DNA of 64,000 nt, taken from NCBI GenBank assembly GCA_044221315.1, contig JBGAPK010000003.1, forward strand, positions 124,001-188,000, written 5' to 3'. This DNA is from JAFEBO01 sp044221315. Its GTDB lineage: Bacteria; Planctomycetota; Phycisphaerae; Phycisphaerales; UBA1924. Within the stretch, counting starts at the first letter, position 1, and every line of letters begins with the position of its first letter. Shown one piece after another: positions 8,958 to 17,579 of the stretch. Both the position numbers and the translations under genes were made by a program. The notes under the pieces are model-generated. The model was not told where the DNA came from. It saw only the letters and a list, made by a program, of their open reading frames with translations, and did no database searches.

Positions 8958-9452
8958 ATGCCCAAGATCGACCCCATCCCCGCCTTTTCCGGCTCCCCCG
9001 CCGAGGCTTTCGCCGCCGCGAAAAAGGCCAATGAACCCGTTCTGCTCCCCATCACCATTTTCGCCGACGACCGAGGCTGGTCCATCATGAACCAGCTCCA
9101 GGGCGTGATGTCGCCCGCAGGCCAGCTCAACGTTTCACTTCAATACCCGGGAATCATCAAGGCCTGGCACCGTCACAAATTCCAGACCGACTTCTGGATC
9201 TGTGTGCGGGGTCAGATCAAAGTCGGCGTCCACCGTGATGACGACCGCGCCTGGATGACCGTTATCGGCGAACACCGCCCCGCACTGGTCATCATTCCGC
9301 CAGCGCTCTGGCACGGCGCCGCAACTGTCGGCAGCGACCCAGCGAGCCTCCTCTACTACGTCACGCATGCGTACGACCCTGCGGTTCCCGATGAAGAACG
9401 GCGGGCATTCGATTCACCTGCGTGGTTCCCCTGGACCGTCACGCCGCGATGA
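8958..9452 (+). CDS. rmlC: RmlC-like dTDP-sugar 3,5-epimerase (cupin)
   Basis: This 164-residue single-domain cupin sits at the rmlC position of a rhamnose operon. It has the expected catalytic region GIIKAWHRHKFQTDFWICVRG and the later strand PALVIIPPALWHGA. Between them lies the acidic loop GVHRDDDRAW, where RmlC usually has a DVR-type motif. It is shorter than typical RmlC (about 180), and the TDFWICVRG segment departs from the usual KLVRVVRG, so it may be a divergent epimerase or a related dTDP-sugar isomerase. Its stop overlaps the rmlD start (ATGA), indicating translational coupling. Confidence 0.82.
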   Translation: MPKIDPIPAFSGSPAEAFAAAKKANEPVLLPITIFADDRGWSIMNQLQGVMSPAGQLNVSLQYPGIIKAWHRHKFQTDFWICVRGQIKVGVHRDDDRAWMTVIGEHRPALVIIPPALWHGAATVGSDPASLLYYVTHAYDPAVPDEERRAFDSPAWFPWTVTPR

Positions 9453-10315
9453 CTCCGGCTTCGAACAAGCCGCTCCTGCTTCTCGGCGCCGACGGGATGC
9501 TCGGCCGCGCCTTCGTTGAACTGCTCCAATCTCAGCACCGCGCCTTCGAAGCCCTCACCCTGCCGCGCTTCGATCTCACGAACCCCGATTCGATCCGAGA
9601 CGCAATCTCTCCACGCTTTGCCGGCGTCATCAATTGCGCTGCCTACACCGACGTCGATAGCGCCGAGACACATCAAGCCCTCGCGCACCAGATCAACGCC
9701 TCCGGTGTCGGCCAGCTCGCCATCAATTGCCGCCTCGCCTTGATCCCGCTCATCCATTTCAGCACCGACTATGTCTTCGATGGCGCCGGACGCACTCCCT
9801 ATCCGCCCGCTCCACCTCCCGCTGATTCACACCCAATAAACGTCTACGGAAAGTCAAAGCTCCACGGTGAACAACTCATCCGTGAAGTGAGCGACGATCA
9901 CCTGATCATCCGCACGAGCTGGCTCTACGCCCCGTGGGGCAAGAACTTCGTCCGCACCATCGCCGCCGCGGCACGATCCAAGCCCGAACTCAAGGTCGTC
10001 AACGACCAGCGCGGCCGCCCCACCAGCGCCCAACACCTCGCCGCATCCACGCTCGCCCTCCTCAACCGTCACTCCCGCGGCATCTACCACATCACCGACT
10101 CCGGCGACTGCACCTGGTTCGACTTCGCCACTGAGATTGTCCGCCTCACCGGCGCGAACTGCAAAATCCTGCCCTGCACGACCGCTGATTTTCCCCGCCC
10201 GGCAAAGCGCCCCGCGTACAGCGTCCTCGACATTGCCAAAACCGAAGAAGAACTCGGTCCAATGCCCTCTTGGCAAGTCAACCTTGCCCAAATCTTCGCT
10301 GACCTGGAGCCCTGA
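9449..10315 (+). CDS. rmlD: dTDP-4-dehydrorhamnose reductase
   Basis: RmlD reduces dTDP-4-keto-L-rhamnose to dTDP-L-rhamnose with NAD(P)H. The 288-residue protein is an extended SDR: Rossmann motif LLGADGMLG near the start, the FSTDYVFDG block, the catalytic YGKSKLHGE (Tyr and Lys), then IRTSWLYAP. The chosen ATG overlaps the rmlC stop by four bases. An in-frame ATG at 9422 would add nine residues but lies inside rmlC and is less likely. It is followed by a 176-base spacer and rmlB. Confidence 0.95.
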   Translation: MTPASNKPLLLLGADGMLGRAFVELLQSQHRAFEALTLPRFDLTNPDSIRDAISPRFAGVINCAAYTDVDSAETHQALAHQINASGVGQLAINCRLALIPLIHFSTDYVFDGAGRTPYPPAPPPADSHPINVYGKSKLHGEQLIREVSDDHLIIRTSWLYAPWGKNFVRTIAAAARSKPELKVVNDQRGRPTSAQHLAASTLALLNRHSRGIYHITDSGDCTWFDFATEIVRLTGANCKILPCTTADFPRPAKRPAYSVLDIAKTEEELGPMPSWQVNLAQIFADLEP

Positions 10316-10319
10316 TTTT

Positions 10320-10480
10320 CTGTCTCTCTCAGTCTTCTCGCTCCCGCTTTCCTCCGTGTCCTTCTCCGTGGCCCTGGGTGTTAAACCTCCTTTCTGCATT
10401 TGTCTCTCACCCCAATCCCCTGCCTTTCTTCGTGTCTCTGTGCCTCCGTGGTGAATGCCTTTCTCTTCTCTCTTACACGT
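10320..10480. repeat. Iterated CCGTG/CACGG-type intergenic repeat
   Basis: The spacer between rmlD and rmlB is a pyrimidine-rich series of degenerate short units such as CTCCGTGTCC, TTCTCCGTGGCC, TTCGTGTCTC and CCTCCGTGGTGAA. The same kind of sequence recurs at 20505-20592 and, in reverse orientation, at about 50230-50270 and 52594-52630. No gene or clear terminator is visible here, although rmlD and rmlB are presumably cotranscribed across it. Confidence 0.7.
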
Positions 10481-10491
10481 ACAATCCCCCC

Positions 10492-11547
10492 ATGTTCTCC
10501 CGCGTCCTCATCACCGGCGGCAGCGGCTTCATCGGCTCCAACTTTGTCCGCTACCTCCTCTCCGCTCGGCCCGACACACACATCGTCAACGTCGACGCGC
10601 TTTCCTACTCGGGCAACCCCGAGAATCTCCGCGACGTAGAGGACCATCCCCGCTACACGTTCGTACAGGCAGACATCTGCGACGCCGAGAAGATTCGTCC
10701 GCTCGTCTCCGAGACCGATGCGCTCGTGCATTTCGCCGCCGAATCGCACGTCGATCGTTCCATTCTCGACACCCGTCCTTTCATCCGCACCAACGTCCTC
10801 GGCACCCAGACACTTCTCGACGCCGCGGTTGCCTGCAAACTCGACCGCTTCGTCCACATCAGCACCGACGAGGTCTACGGCAGCCTCCCGCTTGAGCGCC
10901 GCGAACTCCGCTTCAGCGAGGACTCTTCAATCCGGCCGAACAGTCCGTACGCCGCAAGCAAGGCCGCCAGCGACATGCTCGTCCGCGCGGCACACCACAC
11001 GTTCGGCCTGAACACCTCGATCACCCGCTGCTCGAACAACTTCGGCCCTTATCAGTTCCCGGAAAAGGTCATCCCGCTCTTCGTGACCAATCTCATCGAA
11101 GGAAAGAAAGTCCCGCTCTACGGCGACGGCCTGAACGTCCGTGACTGGATCCACGTCGAAGACCACTGCGAGGCCATTCTCGCCGTCCTCGAACGCGGCA
11201 AGTCGGGCGAGGTATACAACATCGGCGCCGACAACGAACAGTCCAACCTTGAACTCACCCGCACGATCCTCCACATCCTCGGCAAGGGCGACGAGTTCAT
11301 CCGTCACGTCGAGGACCGCCTCGGCCACGACCGGCGCTACGCCATCGACTCGGCCAAGATTCGACGCGAACTGGGCTGGCACGCCACGCGGTCGTCCTGG
11401 CCGGACGCTCTCATCTCAACCGTCGACTGGTACGTGAAGAACCCGGGATGGTGGCAGCGCATCAAGAGCGGAGCTTACCGCGAATTTCACGAGACGCTAT
11501 ACGGCTCCCGAGGCCCGGCCAGTCCGGCTCCCGTTGGACCCGTTTAG
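10492..11547 (+). CDS. rmlB: dTDP-glucose 4,6-dehydratase
   Basis: RmlB converts dTDP-glucose to dTDP-4-keto-6-deoxyglucose. The 351-residue protein is an extended SDR with the NAD-binding motif ITGGSGFIGSNFVR, the STDEVYGSL block, catalytic Tyr and Lys in SPYAASKAASD, and the NFGPYQFPEKVIPLFV and HVEDHCEAI substrate-binding segments diagnostic of RmlB. The ATG at 10492 begins directly at the Rossmann strand; the frame is open further upstream through repeat-like sequence that is not protein-like. The last four bases overlap the end of the convergent methyltransferase gene. Confidence 0.96.
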   Translation: MFSRVLITGGSGFIGSNFVRYLLSARPDTHIVNVDALSYSGNPENLRDVEDHPRYTFVQADICDAEKIRPLVSETDALVHFAAESHVDRSILDTRPFIRTNVLGTQTLLDAAVACKLDRFVHISTDEVYGSLPLERRELRFSEDSSIRPNSPYAASKAASDMLVRAAHHTFGLNTSITRCSNNFGPYQFPEKVIPLFVTNLIEGKKVPLYGDGLNVRDWIHVEDHCEAILAVLERGKSGEVYNIGADNEQSNLELTRTILHILGKGDEFIRHVEDRLGHDRRYAIDSAKIRRELGWHATRSSWPDALISTVDWYVKNPGWWQRIKSGAYREFHETLYGSRGPASPAPVGPV

Positions 11548-12245
11548 AACTCGACGAAGTCATCCCACCGGCGCACGCGAAGGCGCTCCGGCACTCGCAG
11601 ACAGATGAACCGCTTGCCCGGCGAATCCGCGCCCGGCGATTCGTCAATGAGTCCGACATTTGTGACAAAGTAATTCGCCGCTCGCCGGATGGCCGGCATC
11701 CACCGATCATCGATCACGATCAGCCCGCCCGGCGGCACAAGCCTCAGCACAAACGATACATCGACGAACGCATTTTCGAACAAATGCCCGCCATCCACAA
11801 ACGCGAACGAAAACGTACGCTGTTCCTTGACCATCGCCGGCAGCGCCAATTCGGAAGGCTCTCTCACGATCTCCACAAATTCGCCAAGCCCAACCGCGTC
11901 GATGTTCATAGCCCCCGCATCGTTCCAATCCCGCTCCTGAAACGGATCGATGGTGAAGACAGGCCTCTCCTCCGTCCACACACCACCGCCACGAGACTTC
12001 AAGACCGCCCGGGCTAGGAAAAGCGTCGAGAGCCCAAGCCCAAGGCCAATCTCGAGCACGCTGGACGCCTGCTCCCGCTCCGCCAACTCGCCCAGGTACT
12101 CCCCAGCAGGTCTGGCCATCCCGGTCGGCGACACATCCAGTACCGCGCCCGTGCGACCGACAACGCGCCCCAATTCATAAATCAAATTCAGGCGGTGGGT
12201 TATGTCTTCGATGGTCCCTTCGGATGCTCCGGCGCGAGTGGTCAT
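11544..12245 (-). CDS. Class I SAM-dependent methyltransferase
   Basis: This ~233-residue cytoplasmic protein has a SAM-binding motif I (SSVLEIGLGLGLSTLFLA) preceded by a helical segment, an acidic loop after strand 2 (FTIDPFQE), and motif IV (FSFAFVDGGH), matching the Methyltransf_24 type often found in cell-surface glycan loci. PPGGLIVIDDRWMPAIRR follows at the usual strand-6 region. The start is uncertain: the ATG at 12245 has no strong Shine-Dalgarno sequence, and the frame is open to 12350. It converges on rmlB and probably methylates a sugar or lipid intermediate; the substrate is unknown. Confidence 0.8.
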   Translation of the reverse strand: MTTRAGASEGTIEDITHRLNLIYELGRVVGRTGAVLDVSPTGMARPAGEYLGELAEREQASSVLEIGLGLGLSTLFLARAVLKSRGGGVWTEERPVFTIDPFQERDWNDAGAMNIDAVGLGEFVEIVREPSELALPAMVKEQRTFSFAFVDGGHLFENAFVDVSFVLRLVPPGGLIVIDDRWMPAIRRAANYFVTNVGLIDESPGADSPGKRFICLRVPERLRVRRWDDFVEF

Positions 12246-12420
12246 GCCATGTACATCGACGCGTGATGGGCCTCCCGTGAGCGCCGGTTCGGGGCAATTC
12301 CTCACATGAATTCTCGAATGAAGAGTCGCAATTGCTGGCCAAAGCCGCATTCGGCGTGCATGCTGGAAAGACCCAGCGCTTCATACGTGCGAAGCCGCGC
12401 ATCTCCTGCGGAGGATTGCC

Positions 12421-13065
12421 TTGCTCGCCGCGCGCCAAACCACTTTTCGCTTACTCCCAAACGCATTGGCCGCAACAACTTGCGCGCTTTTGGTCTCCCA
12501 GGCAACCCGCGCCACGCTCATTTTCAACGAGCTTGCTTCAGGCGACCTTTCCTCAAATCCGCTGTCGCCGACGGCCCTCTTGGTCGGCCTCGGCTCGAAT
12601 TGGATAAACGCCTCGGTCGACAAGCTGGACCGCGACTATTTCTCCATCACACTTCCCCCGGGAGCCTCGCTCACAGGAATCATCCTCCGCGCGTCGGTCG
12701 GAAGCGAGGCCACTTTCCTCGGCCTGCAGCCCGGCGCGGCCTTCACCGAGCCGCCCGACGCCGCCCAACTTCACAACCTGCTGGGCTACGCGTCCTTCTT
12801 CGGAAAGGATGTCGGGACCGATCTCCTTCCAACGATCGCGAGCGCTGCCGATGCCATCGGCTTCCGCACGCCGCTCGAGGGCATCACGTTCACGTTCTGG
12901 GTCGAGCAGTTCAACCCCGCGCCGGCGAGCTATGAACTGGAATTCGTGGTCGGGGATGCATCCATTCCCTCGCCCGGTTCGCTCGCGTACATCGCGGCGG
13001 GAGTCGTCTGCGCCATGCCCCGGTGGCGCCGTAGGCAACGCGCTCCGCGCATCATGAATACTTAG
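12421..13065 (+). CDS. Exported protein with PEP-CTERM-like sorting tail
   Basis: This 214-residue protein starts at a TTG five bases after GGAGGA (12410-12415), the only strong ribosome-binding site here. It has a signal peptide-like N-terminus (LLPNALAATTCALLVSQATRA). It ends with a Pro-Ser-Pro-Gly motif, a short hydrophobic segment (SLAYIAAGVVCAM) and an Arg-rich tail (RWRRRQR), the layout of PEP-CTERM-type exosortase sorting signals. The mature region is beta-rich with no recognised domain. It is likely anchored and processed at the cell surface. Its last 14 bases overlap the end of a convergent small membrane protein gene. Confidence 0.75.
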   Translation: MLAARQTTFRLLPNALAATTCALLVSQATRATLIFNELASGDLSSNPLSPTALLVGLGSNWINASVDKLDRDYFSITLPPGASLTGIILRASVGSEATFLGLQPGAAFTEPPDAAQLHNLLGYASFFGKDVGTDLLPTIASAADAIGFRTPLEGITFTFWVEQFNPAPASYELEFVVGDASIPSPGSLAYIAAGVVCAMPRWRRRQRAPRIMNT

Positions 13066-13270
13066 AAGCAACGTAGAGCCCTCCGACGCATCCGGCCGTA
13101 ATCAGCCACATCATCATCACCGACGCAACGAACATCGGGAACGCGCACAGCGCGATCCCCGTCAGAAGCGTCAGCGGCTTTTCCTGTTTCTTGCCGTACA
13201 GGAAAAAGGCCGTGCCCAGCGCACCGATCAGCATGCCCGAAATCAACGATGCGGGGCTTCCGAAGTCCAT
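13052..13270 (-). CDS. Small two-helix membrane protein
   Basis: This 72-residue protein has a glycine-rich first transmembrane segment (SGMLIGALGTAFFLYG), a short basic loop (KKQEK), and a second long hydrophobic stretch (LCAFPMFVASVMMMWLITAG) running towards a polar end. Both segments are strongly hydrophobic, and the positive loop suggests a cytoplasmic hairpin turn. The ATG is at 13268-13270. It overlaps the 3' end of the convergent PEP-CTERM-like gene by 14 bases. No function can be assigned. Confidence 0.65.
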   Translation of the reverse strand: MDFGSPASLISGMLIGALGTAFFLYGKKQEKPLTLLTGIALCAFPMFVASVMMMWLITAGCVGGLYVASKYS

Positions 13271-13431
13271 GCAGTACTTTCGACGATTCTGACCCGTCCG
13301 AGCAGCCCCGGCACGATTCCGCCTCCCCCCGGCACCCCCGGGCGTCGCACCGAGCCGCCCGCTCCGTTCATTCCGGCCCGAAAACGATGGAATCCCCCGA
13401 TCCGGCCCTTCAAACTGCTAGATTCGGCGTG

Positions 13432-14403
13432 ATGATCCTCGACCCCGCCACCAAGGCCTTTCTCGACTTCTTCGACAAACTCCCGAAGATGCAGGACCTT
13501 CCCATCGCCGACTCCCGCGCCGGCATGGTTGCTGGCCAATCCACCGGCCCCCGCCTCCCCGTCCTCATCGAAGACCGCATCATCCCGCACCTGGGTAAGC
13601 CCGGCGCCGAGATTTTCATCCGCATCATCCGCCCCCCCAACACCACTCCCAACACCACCGCGACCGTTCCGATTCTCCCCGGCCTCCTCTACTTCCACGG
13701 CGGCGGCTGGGTCCTCGGCGATCGAAACACCCACGACCGACTGATCCGCGAGATCGCCGTCGCCTCCAACGTCGCTCTCGTCTTCGTCGAGTACACCCGC
13801 TCCCCCGAAGTCCGATTCCCCTACGCGCTCGAAGAGGGGTACGCCGCACTCGAGTGGGTCGAGCAGAACGCCAAGTCGCTCAATATCGACGCAACCAAGC
13901 TCGCCATCGCCGGCGACAGCGCGGGCGCGAACCTCGCGACTGTCATCGCCCAACTCGCCAAGCAACGCGGCGGGCCCAAACTCAACCTGCAAGTGCTTCT
14001 TTGTCCCAATACTGACGCGTCATTTGACACGCCGTCCCACAAGGAATTCGTCAACGGCCCATTCCTCACCCGCGCCGACATGGTCTGGTTTCTCGAGCAC
14101 TACCTCGGAGGCGTAACCAATCCGCTCGACCCGCTGGTGTCCCCGCTCCGCGCATCGCTCGATGAATTGCGCGGCCTCCCCCCGGCGCTCATCATTACCG
14201 CCGAGTACGACCCGCTGCGAGATGAAAGCGAGGAGTATGCGGGCAAGTTAACGCAGGCGGGCGTGCCGGTTACCGCAACACGCGTACCGGGAACGATCCA
14301 CTCGTTCATGTATTTGAACGCATTGGCACATACCGCGGCGACGGAAAGCGCCGTCGGGAGAATCGCGACAATGCTTCGACGCCAATCCATGGACCCCACA
14401 TAG
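13432..14403 (+). CDS. Alpha/beta-hydrolase esterase, HSL family
   Basis: This 323-residue hydrolase of the hormone-sensitive-lipase group has the oxyanion-hole motif HGGGW, the nucleophile elbow GDSAGAN (Ser), an acid in ITAEYDPLRDE and the catalytic His in PGTIHSFMYL. It likely acts on short-chain or small aromatic esters. No signal peptide is seen. The ATG at 13432 (MILDPATKAFLDFF) matches the usual start of the family; an in-frame ATG at 13387 would add 15 residues. It faces the thiolase-linked unknown gene convergently, and the ~100 bases between hold nothing recognisable. Confidence 0.9.
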   Translation: MILDPATKAFLDFFDKLPKMQDLPIADSRAGMVAGQSTGPRLPVLIEDRIIPHLGKPGAEIFIRIIRPPNTTPNTTATVPILPGLLYFHGGGWVLGDRNTHDRLIREIAVASNVALVFVEYTRSPEVRFPYALEEGYAALEWVEQNAKSLNIDATKLAIAGDSAGANLATVIAQLAKQRGGPKLNLQVLLCPNTDASFDTPSHKEFVNGPFLTRADMVWFLEHYLGGVTNPLDPLVSPLRASLDELRGLPPALIITAEYDPLRDESEEYAGKLTQAGVPVTATRVPGTIHSFMYLNALAHTAATESAVGRIATMLRRQSMDPT

Positions 14404-14504
14404 CCGCCACTCCAAGCAGAATGCCCTTGTCTCCAGCCAATGAGCGACGCCCGTCATGAGCCCTTGGTCGCGGCACCCCCCGGCGCATTCCCCGTCCGAA
14501 ACCG

Positions 14505-14957
14505 TCAACGACGCCGCGCTTCAACCTCGCGGAACAACGCGTCGGCCGATTCGGCCTTTCCAAATTCTGAAGCGAGCAACCTTGCTATTTCATCCCGACG
14601 CCGCAAGCCAATCACAAGCATTTCTTCCGTACGGCAATTGGCGTCGGCACCCGCCGGCAACGCCACGCCGCGCTGCTGCAACATGCTTCCCGCCTCAAAG
14701 TCGGTGCAGGTCCGAATGCCGCTCTGGAACTTCAGCGACAACTCCGTGATTGTCGCATTCCAGAACAAGCGGTACCGCGCAACGCCGACCGCACCCCGCA
14801 CGATGCACGTCGCCTCGTGACTCTGCATTGAACCCGATGGATGTTCCACCGTGAACGCCGATTCGCACATCGCCGGGCAATGCCGCAGGAATAGCGCGAC
14901 AAACGACTTCCAGTCCTTCCAATCCTCGGTCGGCTTGGACGCTTCAGGCAACGTCAC
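14505..14957 (-). CDS. Hypothetical protein coupled to thiolase
   Basis: This 150-residue protein starts at a GTG that overlaps the thiolase stop in the sequence GTGTGA, a four-base overlap that strongly implies translational coupling. It begins with a Trp-containing segment (TEDWKDWKSFVALFLRHCP) and has a central beta-rich region around RGAVGVARYRLFWNATITE. Its end is charged and helical (RRRDEIARLLASEFG). No known domain is recognised. It may modulate the thiolase or belong to the same lipid pathway, but that is inference from arrangement alone. The frame extends upstream to 15173 inside the thiolase gene, which I treat as spurious. Confidence 0.65.
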   Translation of the reverse strand: MTLPEASKPTEDWKDWKSFVALFLRHCPAMCESAFTVEHPSGSMQSHEATCIVRGAVGVARYRLFWNATITELSLKFQSGIRTCTDFEAGSMLQQRGVALPAGADANCRTEEMLVIGLRRRDEIARLLASEFGKAESADALFREVEARRR

Positions 14958-16171
14958 ACTTCGACCACCATCGCCACGCAATTTCCCCCTCCCAAGCAAA
15001 GCGCCGCCACCCCGCGCTTCCCACCCGTCCGCTGCAACTGGTGAATCAGCGTCGTCAACACCCGCGCCCCGCTCCCGCCGATCGGATGCCCGAGCGCAAT
15101 CCCACCCCCAGCGATGTTCAACTTGCTCTCCGGGATGTCGTGCCCCGCCGCCTTCAGCCCCTTCAGATTGCACAGAATCTGCGCCGCGAACGCCTCATTG
15201 ATCTCGAAGAGATCAATGTCTTTCGCCGACAGCTTCGCCTTCGCCAAAACTCCCTTGATCCCCTCGATCGGCGCCGCGAAGATGTCCTTGGGCGCCACGC
15301 CGCTGGTGTGATACGCGATGATCTTCGCGATCGGCTTCGCACCCAACTGCTCCGCCTTCGCGAGGCTCGACACGATCAGCGCCGCCCCGCCATCCGAAAT
15401 CTGGCTCGCGTTCGCCGCCGTCACCGTTCCGTCCTTCTCGAACACCGCCCGCAGCTTCGCGATCCCATCAACCGTCGTGTCCGCCCGGATCCCCTCATCC
15501 GCGCTCACCCCAGGCGACTTCTTATCCAGACACTGCTCCCCCGTCAACGCCACGATCTCGTTCTTGAACCACCCCTGCTTCGTCGCTTCCGCCGCACGCT
15601 GATGGCTCTGCACCGCGAACCGATCCTGATCGGCGCGGCTGATCTCAAACTTCTTTGCGATATGGTCCGCGCTGTTCCCCATCGCGCACGCCTCGAACGC
15701 GCAGCGCAGCCCGTCAAACGCCATGTGATCTTCCATGGTCGCCGGACCGTACTTCACACCCTCGCGCACCCGCGCAAAGTGCGGCGCCGCCGTCATGTTC
15801 TCGAATCCGCCCGCACCCACCAACTGATTGTCGCCGGCCTTGATCGACTGTGCAGCCAGCATCACCGCCTGGAGCCCGCTGCCGCACACCTTGTTGATCG
15901 TCTGCGCATTGATGGTGTCCGGCAGCCCTGCCTTCAGAGCCGCCTGCCGTGACGGATTCTGCCCGAGCCCCGCCTGCAGCACGCACCCCATGATGATCTC
16001 ATCAATCGCGGCGCCAATCGCCGTGCTCCCGCCCGGCAATCCATCCATCGCCGCCTTGAGCGCGTACGACCCGATCACCGGCGAAGGCACCTTCGAGAGC
16101 CCCCCGAAAAACTTCCCAATCGGCGTGCGTTTGGCGGCAAGAATGACCGGAATCGTGCTGGCGGTGGACAT
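14954..16171 (-). CDS. Acetyl-CoA acetyltransferase (thiolase)
   Basis: Biosynthetic-type thiolases join or cleave acetyl-CoA and acetoacetyl-CoA. The 405-residue protein has all three thiolase signatures: the acyl-accepting Cys in NKVCGSGLQAVM, the EINEAFAAQ and ALGHPIGGSGARV blocks, and the C-terminal Cys in CLGGGNCVAM. The ATG at 16171 starts at the usual family position; the open frame upstream is not conserved-looking. A hypothetical protein overlaps its 3' end. It could serve fatty acid or isoprenoid precursor metabolism; the neighbours do not decide this. Confidence 0.94.
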   Translation of the reverse strand: MSTASTIPVILAAKRTPIGKFFGGLSKVPSPVIGSYALKAAMDGLPGGSTAIGAAIDEIIMGCVLQAGLGQNPSRQAALKAGLPDTINAQTINKVCGSGLQAVMLAAQSIKAGDNQLVGAGGFENMTAAPHFARVREGVKYGPATMEDHMAFDGLRCAFEACAMGNSADHIAKKFEISRADQDRFAVQSHQRAAEATKQGWFKNEIVALTGEQCLDKKSPGVSADEGIRADTTVDGIAKLRAVFEKDGTVTAANASQISDGGAALIVSSLAKAEQLGAKPIAKIIAYHTSGVAPKDIFAAPIEGIKGVLAKAKLSAKDIDLFEINEAFAAQILCNLKGLKAAGHDIPESKLNIAGGGIALGHPIGGSGARVLTTLIHQLQRTGGKRGVAALCLGGGNCVAMVVEV

Positions 16172-16264
16172 CACAAAGGCTCCTGTACCTGGACGAATCC
16201 AAGGGATGCAGGATACGCGCCGCCTCGCGCCAACGCCCAATGCCATCGAACCCCGCCCCCCAGC

Positions 16265-16290
16265 GACAAAGCCCGCCCAGTGGGGCGGGC
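16265..16290 (-). terminator. Intrinsic terminator after the sigma factor operon
   Basis: On the minus strand an 8-bp perfect stem GCCCGCCC/GGGCGGGC with the loop CACT is followed by TTTGT. It lies about 25 bases past the stop of the membrane protein gene that ends at 16315, between it and the thiolase gene. Confidence 0.7.
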
Positions 16291-16314
16291 AATGTCTTCG
16301 AATTGGATCGCGCC

Positions 16315-16824
16315 CTACTTCAGGGGTCGGATGTCCAGTTTCCCCGCCTTGAGTAGCGCGTCAATGTCCGTTCCCTTTGCCGCCTTGATCTTCCGGCCGT
16401 CCGGGAGCGTGTACTCAACGAGGTTCCCCTCGTCCACGGGCGCGGTCACAAGCGTCGCCACGCGCCCGTCCGGCATCGTGATATTCATCGTGCCGCCCTT
16501 GATGTGCTCGCCGTTCTCGGTTTCCAGTCTCATCTGGAAGCTGTTGTCGGGCATACGGACGGCCTCGCCGCGCACGTTCGCCGTTGTTCCATCGCTGGTG
16601 CGCATCACGCCTTGAAACGTGAACCGATCCCACGCAATTCCGCTCGCCGCCCCCGCCGCGAAGCATCCGCCCGCCAACAGCGCCGCGAATACCACGCCCT
16701 TCCATCCAAACCGCTTCGTGCTCATGATCTTCTCCTGCAATTTCCGCCAGTCAGGCTCCCCCGTCCACCGCGCGGCAGACAGCGACTCGATGGCGTTCTC
16801 GACCGGGTCAATGTTCGTGTTCAT
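16315..16824 (-). CDS. Membrane-anchored partner of the ECF sigma factor, possible anti-sigma
   Basis: This 169-residue protein has an N-terminal cytoplasmic segment of about 40 residues, one transmembrane helix (GVVFAALLAGGCFAAGAAS) and an extracytoplasmic beta-rich domain (MRTSDGTTANVRGEAVRMP, then TMNITMPDGRVATLVTA). Its ATG overlaps the sigma factor stop by four bases. This topology and coupling are typical of sigma regulators, but the N-terminal part shows no clear zinc-binding anti-sigma HxxxCxxC motif, so the anti-sigma role is inferred. A hairpin terminator follows. Confidence 0.7.
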   Translation of the reverse strand: MNTNIDPVENAIESLSAARWTGEPDWRKLQEKIMSTKRFGWKGVVFAALLAGGCFAAGAASGIAWDRFTFQGVMRTSDGTTANVRGEAVRMPDNSFQMRLETENGEHIKGGTMNITMPDGRVATLVTAPVDEGNLVEYTLPDGRKIKAAKGTDIDALLKAGKLDIRPLK

Positions 16825-17417
16825 GATTCATCCTCCCCGCCACTCGTACCAAGCTCCCGACGCAGCGCCTCCCGCGCCCGCGCCAACCTCGACTTCACCG
16901 CCTCCACTCCCACTCCGAGCATCAGCCCAACCTCTTCGAGCGACATCCCTTCCAGGTAATGCGCCGAGATGACTTCCTGCTGCTTCACGGGCAAGCGAAG
17001 TAGCGCCTCGAGCGCTCGAAACCGTTCGCTCATTAGCGCAGGCGCCGGAACAAACGCCCGCACTCCCGGAATCTGCCTCAGAATCCCACGCAGCCCCGCC
17101 TCTCTGCGCGCCCACCGGTTCACCCGGTTCTGCGCGATCCGCCTCAGCCAGACGATCACCGGAACCTCACCCCGATATTTCCGCAGCGAGGCGAACGCCG
17201 CGACAAACACATCGCTCACCAAGTCCTCCGTCACATGCGCATCGCCTGTCCGGCGATAGATCAACCCTGCAATCACGCCGTAATGCTCCCGGTACACCGC
17301 CCCGAAAGACTCGACCCGGCCCCCAACCCCGACTCCCTCTCCAGCACCCGACCGAGGGCCGTCCGCCACCGGAACGGTTCCCAGCGTGTGTTTCTCGCCC
17401 GTGCAAATGGTGGTCAT
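16821..17417 (-). CDS. ECF-type RNA polymerase sigma factor
   Basis: This ~198-residue sigma-70 family protein has region 2 (FGAVYREHYGVIAGLIYRR, then VSDVFVAAFASLRKY and WLRRIAQNRVNRWARR) and region 4 (LPVKQQEVISAHYLEG, LEEVGLMLGVGVEAVKSRL), with no region 1 or 3. It probably directs transcription in response to an envelope signal through the overlapping membrane protein gene. An alternative GTG start at 17432 would add five residues. It is divergent from the MmgE/PrpD gene. The target promoters are unknown. Confidence 0.9.
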   Translation of the reverse strand: MTTICTGEKHTLGTVPVADGPRSGAGEGVGVGGRVESFGAVYREHYGVIAGLIYRRTGDAHVTEDLVSDVFVAAFASLRKYRGEVPVIVWLRRIAQNRVNRWARREAGLRGILRQIPGVRAFVPAPALMSERFRALEALLRLPVKQQEVISAHYLEGMSLEEVGLMLGVGVEAVKSRLARAREALRRELGTSGGEDES

Positions 17418-17579
17418 TTCACTCACGCCCACAAAGAGTCATCAGAGCCTGCAAGGTGTCGGCATCTGCGAGGATTTCTTCCAATTCTCCAACCTCTCAC
17501 CCCCACCGCCGCGCCGCTCGTTTTCGGCTCCGCTGCGTACCCTAGCGGCTCGCCAGCAAGCCTCTTCCCGGAAACCAGT

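Noticed and set aside
14954..15952. Plus-strand frames antisense to the thiolase
   Set aside because: Arg-rich products without motifs overlap a fully conserved thiolase frame.
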